Part shown: positions 8,427 through 16,100 of the stretch, piece by piece | Layout: each line of letters opens with the position of its first letter | Position numbering within the stretch: the first letter of the stretch is position 1 | DNA from: Candidatus Stoquefichus sp. SB1 | Lineage (GTDB): Bacteria; Bacillota_I; Bacilli_A; Erysipelotrichales; Coprobacillaceae | DNA length: 64,000 bases | Reading direction: 5' to 3' | Assembly (NCBI RefSeq): GCF_001244545.1 | Contig: NZ_LN852696.1 | Location: forward strand, 930,001-994,000 | The notes under the pieces: model-generated | What the model was told of the DNA's origin: nothing | What the model saw: the letters and a program-made list of their open reading frames with translations, nothing else | Database searches by the model: none | Position numbers and translations under genes: made by a program

Positions 8427-8769
8427 TATTAGAAAAAGTCTTGAAAAAGTTGATAAAAAGGTTTGCTATGGCAAGAGCTTTGATGATTATGTAAAAGAGA
8501 ACGGTTTTGATTTTATTGTATTTAGCAGAAAAGGCATGAAGAAATCAAAGCGAGATGTCATACGCACTTTTGAGGTAAACATTGTTAGAGAAAACTATAT
8601 ACCTGAAGGACTTGATATAAAAATCATAAAGGCTATTACAGAAAATACATGTCTAAAGTTTCCAAATGATCAGGAAATGCCATACAATTATATAAGAAAG
8701 GGAGATACAAGTGATTTAGTTGAGATACTGACACTGACATTTGTAAAAACAGAAACATGTCTTCTATAG
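8410..8769 (+). CDS. phage neck/tail-completion protein candidate
   Basis: A 119-residue protein overlapping the previous gene by 17 bases and the next by 13 bases. It is alpha/beta, with RTFEVNIVRENYIPEGLD and a strand-rich C-terminus (LVEILTLTFVKTE). In siphovirus modules the gene between head closure and the gp10-like protein completes the neck or tail terminator. No motif confirms which role it has. Confidence 0.5.
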   Translation: MSLLVDIRKSLEKVDKKVCYGKSFDDYVKENGFDFIVFSRKGMKKSKRDVIRTFEVNIVRENYIPEGLDIKIIKAITENTCLKFPNDQEMPYNYIRKGDTSDLVEILTLTFVKTETCLL

Positions 8770-9158
8770 AGTTTAAGCTAAAGGATGATGACCTCAAAAA
8801 AATAGAACAGTCAATCATGGAATATGGAGATGATGCAGAAAGCATTATCAACGATTTTTTAAGAGACTATGCTTCAAATATGGTCGTTGATGCAATTGTT
8901 GTAATGATTCCCCAAAGTGGAAGAATGTGGAAAGGGAAAAGAAAGCCAGCAAGAAGCGGCAATCCATTTAAGACAGATTTTATAAATCTAGGATTTACAA
9001 TAAAATCAAAGAAAACTTACAATTATCTGTATTTCCCTGATCAGGCAGCAGGTACATCACAGGGAAAAAGTCCACTCTTATTCATGGAGAAAGGAATGGA
9101 CAATGTATATGATTCAATTGTAAATGGAATTTTAAATAAATTAACAAAGGAGGAATAG
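8757..9158 (+). CDS. HK97 gp10-like phage neck/tail protein
   Basis: A 133-residue protein with the HK97-gp10 pattern: a helical N-terminus (LKKIEQSIMEYGDDAESIINDFL), the conserved middle with small and basic residues (SGRMWKGKRKPARSGNPF), and YLYFPDQAAGTSQGKSPLLFMEKG before a last helix. gp10-like proteins join the neck to the tail tube. It ends two bases after the Shine-Dalgarno of the tail-tube gene. Confidence 0.65.
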   Translation: MSSIEFKLKDDDLKKIEQSIMEYGDDAESIINDFLRDYASNMVVDAIVVMIPQSGRMWKGKRKPARSGNPFKTDFINLGFTIKSKKTYNYLYFPDQAAGTSQGKSPLLFMEKGMDNVYDSIVNGILNKLTKEE

Positions 9159-9161
9159 CAA

Positions 9162-9722
9162 GTGAGAAAAGAGTTTACTGAATACGAAGTTGAGGAGATG
9201 AATGTTAAACTTGAAAATGGTGATACATACATTGAAACAGGATGCATTGGAACGTCAGAAGAGACATTCAATACAAAAACAATTTCAAAAAAATGCAAAG
9301 GAATAGTGACAAAGCAGCGAACACGTCATGCAGGCGGTGGAGAAGTAAAGATAACTGGACACATTCTTTATAGTGCATACTGTAAAATGCATGGAATGGA
9401 AAACAGCGACTTAAAGGATGGTGTAATGTCCTATGGTTCTGGAACGCATCCGACAATGTGCGTAACTTTAAAGGTAAGAGATGAAGATAACATCTTAAAA
9501 TTGAAAGCATATCCTAATGCTGTCATATCAACTGGACCATCTAGAAAAATTGATGCAACAAGTGAAGAGGTTGCAGAGGTTGAAATGACATTGGCATTAT
9601 CAAATGATGAGTTCGGTCAATGCGAATATGAGAAAATTATTGAAGATGAAAAAACAGAGGAAGCATTCATAACTTCATGGATGACAAGTTTTACTCATGA
9701 TCTTGTAAAAAAAGCAGCATAA
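9162..9722 (+). CDS. phage major tail (tube) protein
   Basis: GTG 9162 with AAAGGAGG (9147-9153) at ideal spacing. The 186-residue product is beta-rich, with a large central insert (TRHAGGGEVKITGHILYSAYCKMHG) and a C-terminal EEAFITSWMTSFTHDLVKK. It lies directly before the tail-assembly chaperone pair, the hallmark position of the tail-tube subunit. Polymerises into the tail tube around the tape measure. Confidence 0.75.
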   Translation: MRKEFTEYEVEEMNVKLENGDTYIETGCIGTSEETFNTKTISKKCKGIVTKQRTRHAGGGEVKITGHILYSAYCKMHGMENSDLKDGVMSYGSGTHPTMCVTLKVRDEDNILKLKAYPNAVISTGPSRKIDATSEEVAEVEMTLALSNDEFGQCEYEKIIEDEKTEEAFITSWMTSFTHDLVKKAA

Positions 9723-9740
9723 TAAAGGAGAATATGATAT

Positions 9741-10040
9741 ATGGCAATGAAGTTTAAAATCAGTAATGAAACAGAGGTCAATATAGGATTGACATTTGCG
9801 AAATTATATAAATTAAAATTAGATAGCAAGACTCAAAAAGATTATGAGAAATTCAATGTGATTTTTAACAGAGGTGCAAAAGACGTATTTGATTATCTAT
9901 ATATCATATATGTTGCGTATCTATGTGAAAATGAAAATAAACAATATGAGTTTAATGACTTTATTGAAAATGTTGATTATTTTGATATGGATTATATAAT
10001 CAGGACAGTTAATGCTTTATCAAGTTCTAAAAAAAAGTAG
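9741..10040 (+). CDS. tail assembly chaperone gpG-like, upstream part of frameshift pair
   Basis: A 99-residue protein between the tail tube and tape-measure genes. It corresponds to lambda gpG-type chaperones that bind the tape measure and recruit tube subunits. The last sense codons before TAG (10038-10040) are AAA AAA AAG, giving a canonical A AAA AAG slippery heptamer (10031-10037). A fraction of ribosomes should slip by -1 and continue into the frame ending at 10267, making a 175-residue gpG-T fusion. Confidence 0.75.
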   Translation: MAMKFKISNETEVNIGLTFAKLYKLKLDSKTQKDYEKFNVIFNRGAKDVFDYLYIIYVAYLCENENKQYEFNDFIENVDYFDMDYIIRTVNALSSSKKK

Positions 10041-10079
10041 CATTTAGGGAGGCCTTTCAAAAAAAGAATAAGCCTCCCT
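10031..10079 (+). promoter_or_regulatory. programmed -1 ribosomal frameshift signal
   Basis: Slippery heptamer A AAA AAG at 10031-10037, in frame with the upstream gene. An 8-nt spacer (10038-10045) follows, then a perfect 8-bp stem AGGGAGGC (10046-10053)/GCCTCCCT (10072-10079) with an 18-nt loop. Slippery motif, 5-9 nt spacing and downstream hairpin are all present in the tail-chaperone position where frameshifting is conserved among siphoviruses. Confidence 0.8.
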
Positions 10080-10267
10080 TTAAAATGCCGAAATTTGAAC
10101 TAGAGGATATCGAGGATTACTATACATATTATGTTCAGATTTTAGGCATTAGTGAGGAATGCTTTTGGAATATGGATATCTCTTTTGTGATGTCGGTAGC
10201 TGAAAATAAAAGTGCGTATGATAGCTATATTACATATCATACAAATAAATTAAGAAATGAGGGATAA
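10037..10267 (+). CDS. tail assembly chaperone gpT-like extension, made by -1 frameshift
   Basis: The -1 frame is open from 10037 to TAA 10265-10267 and adds 76 residues to the upstream protein. The ATG at 10085 has no nearby Shine-Dalgarno, so independent initiation of a 60-residue product is less likely than frameshifting. The segment (ELEDIEDYYTYYVQILGI... and WNMDISFVMSVAENK) is helical and acidic, like gpT domains that contact the tail-tube subunit. It ends just before the tape-measure TTG start. Confidence 0.75.
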   Translation, partial: VAFREAFQKKNKPPFKMPKFELEDIEDYYTYYVQILGISEECFWNMDISFVMSVAENKSAYDSYITYHTNKLRNEG

Positions 10268-10269
10268 TA

Positions 10270-12474
10270 TTGGCAAAGAAAACACAAGCACAAATTGAAT
10301 TCATTGCGATAACAAAAGGTTATCAGGATGGAATCAAACAATTAAATATGTCAAACAAAACCCTACAGAATGAGCTGAAATTAAATTCGACAGAATTAAA
10401 GGGCAATGCAGATGACTCAACTCTATTGCAGAAAAGACAGTCATTATTGCAACAGGAAAGTCAAAACACTGCACAAAAGATAAAGCTGCTTGAAGATTCT
10501 TTATCCGAAGCAGAAAAAACATTAGGCAAAAACAGCAAGGAATATTACACGCTCAACAATTCATTAATATCCGCAAAGAATCAGCAGGCTGCAATACAGA
10601 ATGAAATCAAGCAGACAACTGCTAAGATGGAGGATCAAAAAAAGAAAACATCAAATCTCGATGAATCAATTGATGATTTAGGAGATTCCTTGAATGATAC
10701 TGAAAAGGATGTGTCAGTTTTTGGCGATGTTCTTAAAGCTAACCTAGCAAGCGATGCAATCAAGGAGGGATTTAGCCAGCTGACTGACCTTGTTATTACA
10801 AATGGAAATGACATGGAAAGAGCAACTAATCAATTATCGGCATCACTTGGTGCAACAGATGAACCTTTAGAATCATTTCGTGAAACTATGGATCAAATCT
10901 ATAGGGATAACTATGGTGAAAACTTTGATGATATTGCAGAATCCATTCGAGAGGTTTCTTCCCAGCTTGGTGATATGGAAAATGATGAACTGATTAGTGT
11001 TACTGAAAGTGCTATTGGGCTGCGTGATACATTTGATTTTGATGTTAAGGAATCAATACGTGCAGTAAAAATGATGATGGATCAGTTTGGATTAACATCT
11101 GATCAGGCTTTTAATTTGATTGCTCAAGGTGCACAGAACGGATTGGATAAAAATGGAGATTTGCTTGATACAATCAATGAGTATTCAGTTCATTTCAATC
11201 AAATTGGTATGGATGCTGATGATATGTTTAATGTTCTGTTAAAGGGAACAAACGCAGGAACATTCAGTGTTGATAAACTTGGAGATGCAGTTAAGGAGTT
11301 TAGTATTCGTATTAAAGACGGAACAGCGGATGAGGCATTAAAGAAACTTGGGTTAAATGTTGATGATGTCAAAAAAAGATTTGCACAAGGTGGTGAAGTT
11401 GGAAAGAAAGCATATCAGGAAATTAATCAAGCATTATTCAGTGTAAAAGATACAAATGAGCAGTTTAGTTTGGGAGTAACAATGTATGGAACAATGTTTG
11501 AAGATTTAGGTGCTGATGGAGTGCAGTCTCTTAGCAATTTAAACGGTATTATGGATATGAACATTGATTCTATGAATCAAATCAAGGAAGTTAAATATGA
11601 TGATGTTCTTGCGCAGCTTGAAGGACTCAAAAGAGGATTTGAACAGGATATAAGTGGTACGTTATCAACTTTTGTTTTCCCAGCGTTAAGTCAATTATTA
11701 ACGTGGGTTGGAGATAACAAGGATCTTATAGGTGCATTGGTATTAGGTATAGGAGCAGGAGCGACAGCATTTGGAACAATAACTCTTGCAATTGGTATCT
11801 ATAATGGAATTATGGATATTATGGCTTTGTCCACTGGTGCTGCCACTGTAGCAACCACAGGGCTTGGAACTGCATTTACATTTGTAACAGGTCCAATAGG
11901 TATGATCACATTAGCAATTGGAGCAGCAGTTGCAGCAGGAGTTGCTTTATATAAGAATTGGGATACTGTATGCTCCTGGGCTAACAAGGTAAAAACAACG
12001 GTTGCCAATGCATGGAATGGAATAAAGACTGCTATTGTAGACAAAATAACTGGTGCAAAGAATGTCGTATCAAATGTAATTAATGCAATAAAAGGATTTT
12101 TCTCATTTAAATTTTCATGGCCAAAATTGCCATTACCTCATTTTTCGGTAAAACCGAAAGGATGGGGAATAGGTGATCTTTTAAAAGGGAAGATACCATC
12201 TTTAGGAATAAGCTGGTATGCAAAAGGTGGTTTTTTTAAAGGCCCAACTGTCCTAAGTGGATTAGGAGAGGCTGGGAATGAATATGCATTGCCATTAAAT
12301 GATAGAACAATGACACCATTAGCAAGCCTACTTGCCGAGAAGTTGAACGGTATAGGATCATCTGTAGCACAGGATTTATATGCGGATATATATATTAATG
12401 TGGGTGATGGGATGTTGGTTGAAAATGTAAGCAAAAAAGTAGCAATCAAAGTAAGGAGGGAGAAGCGATCATGA
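10270..12474 (+). CDS. phage tail tape measure protein
   Basis: 734 residues starting at TTG 10270, with GAGGG 7 bases upstream. Residues 1-165 are a long coiled coil (Gln/Lys/Glu heptads). Residues about 165-460 form a phage tail tape-measure domain with the typical MSNK/LGATDEPLESFRE region. Hydrophobic membrane-inserting segments occupy about 485-560 (GALVLGIGAGATAFGTITLA and GPIGMITLAIGAAVAAGVAL). The C-terminal FKGPTVLSGLGEAGNEYALPL is conserved in this family. The modest length implies a tail of roughly 100 nm. No lysozyme domain was seen. Confidence 0.93.
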   Translation: MAKKTQAQIEFIAITKGYQDGIKQLNMSNKTLQNELKLNSTELKGNADDSTLLQKRQSLLQQESQNTAQKIKLLEDSLSEAEKTLGKNSKEYYTLNNSLISAKNQQAAIQNEIKQTTAKMEDQKKKTSNLDESIDDLGDSLNDTEKDVSVFGDVLKANLASDAIKEGFSQLTDLVITNGNDMERATNQLSASLGATDEPLESFRETMDQIYRDNYGENFDDIAESIREVSSQLGDMENDELISVTESAIGLRDTFDFDVKESIRAVKMMMDQFGLTSDQAFNLIAQGAQNGLDKNGDLLDTINEYSVHFNQIGMDADDMFNVLLKGTNAGTFSVDKLGDAVKEFSIRIKDGTADEALKKLGLNVDDVKKRFAQGGEVGKKAYQEINQALFSVKDTNEQFSLGVTMYGTMFEDLGADGVQSLSNLNGIMDMNIDSMNQIKEVKYDDVLAQLEGLKRGFEQDISGTLSTFVFPALSQLLTWVGDNKDLIGALVLGIGAGATAFGTITLAIGIYNGIMDIMALSTGAATVATTGLGTAFTFVTGPIGMITLAIGAAVAAGVALYKNWDTVCSWANKVKTTVANAWNGIKTAIVDKITGAKNVVSNVINAIKGFFSFKFSWPKLPLPHFSVKPKGWGIGDLLKGKIPSLGISWYAKGGFFKGPTVLSGLGEAGNEYALPLNDRTMTPLASLLAEKLNGIGSSVAQDLYADIYINVGDGMLVENVSKKVAIKVRREKRS

Positions 12475-13187
12475 GCGAAGTGATAATTAAACTAAATGAT
12501 GAAACATTAACATTAAGTGAATATAACGCTGAATTTAATGGGTATGACTGTGATTTGGGAAGTGTAGAAACAAAAACATACAAAACAATGCATGGAACAA
12601 ATGAAAGATATATAAATTCAATATTCAATCCACATGAATTGACCGTAGAGTTTATCGTAAGAAAATATAGCAATGTGCTAGCACTTGCTCGTATCCTTAC
12701 TAATCCAATATTTGAATTTGTAGATGATGAATTAGTTTATGAATCATCAATTAATGAATTTGAATATGAATATATTTCAGGAGATGATTATCTCCTGAAA
12801 TTGATATACAATGCATACATTTTTGAAAATAGATATTCAAATACACCTATTAAAGCAAATACAACTGTCAATATAGACAGTCCATCACCAACAGCAATTA
12901 ATATAGAGGTAAAAGCTAATGAAACATTAGTGAATAAGGTTATTACACTTTCATATTTTGATTTCTTTACCAACAAAAAATATCAAAATGATATAAAGAT
13001 CATAAGTCTAATAAATGGTAAAACTGCTTTGATAAATTCTGATAAATTTCTATGTTTCATCGATGAAAACCAACTCTATCTCAATAACATAAATATAAAT
13101 CTGTATCCATATACAAAAGGTAAAATTGATGTAAGAGGAATAGATGAAACTCTTGAATTAAACATTATGTATAGAAAGGCATATTAA
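12471..13187 (+). CDS. phage distal tail protein (Dit-like)
   Basis: A 238-residue protein overlapping the tape-measure stop by 4 bases (ATGA). Beta-rich N-terminal segment with a conserved GYDCDLGSVETKTYKTMHGTNE, typical of phage_tail/Dit (siphovirus baseplate hub). The C-terminal domain is galectin-like beta (TAINIEVKANETLVNKVI). Dit forms the hexameric ring linking the tail tube to the tail-tip protein encoded next, which it overlaps by one base. Confidence 0.75.
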   Translation: MSEVIIKLNDETLTLSEYNAEFNGYDCDLGSVETKTYKTMHGTNERYINSIFNPHELTVEFIVRKYSNVLALARILTNPIFEFVDDELVYESSINEFEYEYISGDDYLLKLIYNAYIFENRYSNTPIKANTTVNIDSPSPTAINIEVKANETLVNKVITLSYFDFFTNKKYQNDIKIISLINGKTALINSDKFLCFIDENQLYLNNININLYPYTKGKIDVRGIDETLELNIMYRKAY

Positions 13188-16100
13188 TGTTAAAGCATGT
13201 TAGAACAAATAGAGAAATAGATATTGATAGAGATAGTTTTTTTATTACGATAGAGGAAAACGGAACAAAGCAGATAGAATTTGATATTTCAACAAATTAC
13301 GATTTATTCTCTTTAATAAAAAATGAAGATAGAATTGAATATGATAATCTTTATTTTTTGGTAAAGGAAATTAGTGAAGAGGATTTTAATGCAACAATCG
13401 TTTGCAATTTAGATACAGATGATCTAAAAGGTGAAGTTCTACAAAGCTACAGAAGTGAAAGTCAAACGGAAATAAATGTATTAAACAGTATATTAAGCAG
13501 CATTGGATGGAAAGCAAGCGGAGAAACATCTAATCAGAAAAGAACAATTGAAATTGAAGATGCAACTAAATATGATATTATCTTACAGATTCAAAATACC
13601 TTTGGATGCTATACAGATTTTGATAACAAGAACAAGATTCTCTATGTATCATATCAAAAGGAATTTAATGAAAATGGATTCTTTGTATCAGAACAGGTCA
13701 ATCTTAAAAAAGTTGAATATACAAGTGATACATATGATATTGTGACTCGTATATATGGATTTGGAAAAACAGATGATGAAACTGGTCAAACAGTTACATT
13801 TTCTTCAATCAACAATGGCAAGAATTATGTAGAGGATTTATCATTTAAAGGGAAAGTTATTTCAAAAATAATTCGTGATGATAGATTTACTGATCCACAG
13901 GCACTTTATGATTACTGCCAAAAAGAGTTGAATAAATATGCAAAACAAGTTGAATCATTTGAACTTGACATTATCGACTTATCAAAATTAAAAAGTGAAG
14001 AATATAGATTATTTAACTATAAGATAAGGGATATGGTTGACTATATTGATATTAGAAATAATCGAAGAGTTCTACATAGAATAGTTAAAATAGTAGAGTA
14101 TCCATTTGCTCATGAAAAAGATAAAATCACATTAAGCACAGCATCAGATTCGATTGAAAACTTGATGACAAAAACTCAATCAAGCATTTCTCAAATAGGA
14201 ACATCATTTCAGCAAAATCTAGTAGCTATAAATGCAAAGATTTCAGGAAAACTGGAAACAACTGAATTTGAAGCATTAAAAGCAAAGATAGAAGAATTAA
14301 ACGTTCTAGATTTAAGCGCTACAGTCGCAAAAATTGAACAGGCTTATATAAGCAGACAAGATGTTGAATTGTCGTATGTAAAGAAAGAAATAGTTGAAGA
14401 TTTGAACGCCAAAGTAGCAACTATAGAAACAAATTATGTAGACAAGCAATACGTCAATGAAAATTATGTTACAAAGCAATATGTAAACGAAAACTATGTA
14501 ACAACACAATTTGCCAATCAAACATATGCAATCAAAAGTGAAGTTAAAGATTTAACTGTTGATATTGCTAAAATTAATACATTGTTATCTGGAAGCGTTA
14601 ATGCAGGTTCTACACAGACTATTGTGTTGAACGCAGAGAACACAACTATAGCAAATGCACTTATTAAATCAGCAATGATTGATAGTCTTGATTTTAACAA
14701 AATTACAGGTATTGATATAAACACTACAAAATTGAATATACATTCCAATGATGGTTATTCAACTTGGAAAGACAATACTATTCTTATTAAAGATAGTACA
14801 CGTACAAGAGTTCAAATTGGTAAGGATGCACAAGGAGACTATAACATCTATATCTGGGATAAAGATGGAAAGGTAATGTTTGATCCGTTGGGCTTAACCG
14901 CTGATGGAGTTAACAGAGAAGTTATTGACAACTCCAACGTAAAAGAAAATGCTGGTATTAAAGGTTCTAAATTAGATATAGATAGTGTTATTACAGAAGT
15001 AAATGGTGCAACAACAACTATTAAGTCTAGTAAAATCTACTTTGATGAAAAGAAACAGACTCTTGACGTTGCTTTCAATACAATGTCTAATACTGTTACA
15101 GAGACAACAAAGGTCGTTGAGACTGCCAATACGAATGCAAATAATGCATTATCTAAAGCGAATACTGCAATAACAGATAGTGCAAGTGCAAAGACTACTG
15201 CTAACACTGCTAAATCAACAGCAGATAACGCTAAAACTGTAGCGGATGTGGCTAAAACGACAGCAGATGGAGCAAACACTAAAGCAACAACTGCTAGTAC
15301 CAATGCTAGCAATGCTTTAGCAAAGGCAAACCAACTTGAAACAAAAGTGACAACTGTAGAGAATACAGTAAAGTCACAAAGCACTCAAATAAGTACAGCA
15401 CAAGGACAGATTAGCACTCTTATTACAGATGTCACTCAAGCAAAAAAGGACATCACGACAGTTACAGGGGATGTCACAACAGCAAAAACTAATATTACTA
15501 CATTAACAAATAACTATAGTAGTGTTAAGCAAACGATTGATGGGCTTTCTACAACTGTAGGAAGTCATACGAGTAGTATTGCAAATATTAGCACTACTGC
15601 TAACAATGCCTTGAATACTGCAAACAGTAAAGCGAAGGTATTTACTGCTACACCAACAACTCCATACAAAGTAGGTGATTTGTGGGTACAGGGTGCTACA
15701 GGTGTAATTATGAAATGTAAGGTTGCTCGTGCAAGTGGTTCTTATGTTGCTGGTGATTGGGAAAAGGCTGATAAGTACACAGATGATGCAACTGCTAACA
15801 AAGTTAGAACTGACTTAACAGCAAGCATTAAAACAGTCGCAGACAAACAAGCAACTTTTGAGACATCCTTGAGTGGTATTACAAGTAGAGTAAGTTCTAC
15901 AGAGACAACTGTTGCGACTGTAACTAACACAGTCAATAACAATAAAGCAAATTGGGATAAGGCGCCTACAGCATTAACAAATGCTAACAATGCACAAGCT
16001 ACTGCAAATAGTGCAGTGCTTGGTAATAAAGTAGATGCATTAAATAATTCAAAATTATTTAAAAATGTAGCAAGTTATAGCTATGATGGTGAAAGTATAA

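Noticed and set aside
10085-10267. Independent 60-residue gene starting at ATG 10085
   Set aside because: No Shine-Dalgarno; the frame continues upstream to the slippery heptamer, so it is the frameshift extension.
14430-14540. Short repeated units (YVNENYVTKQ) suspected as CRISPR-like repeats
   Set aside because: They are in-frame protein repeats of a coiled tail protein, without spacers of constant length and without cas genes.
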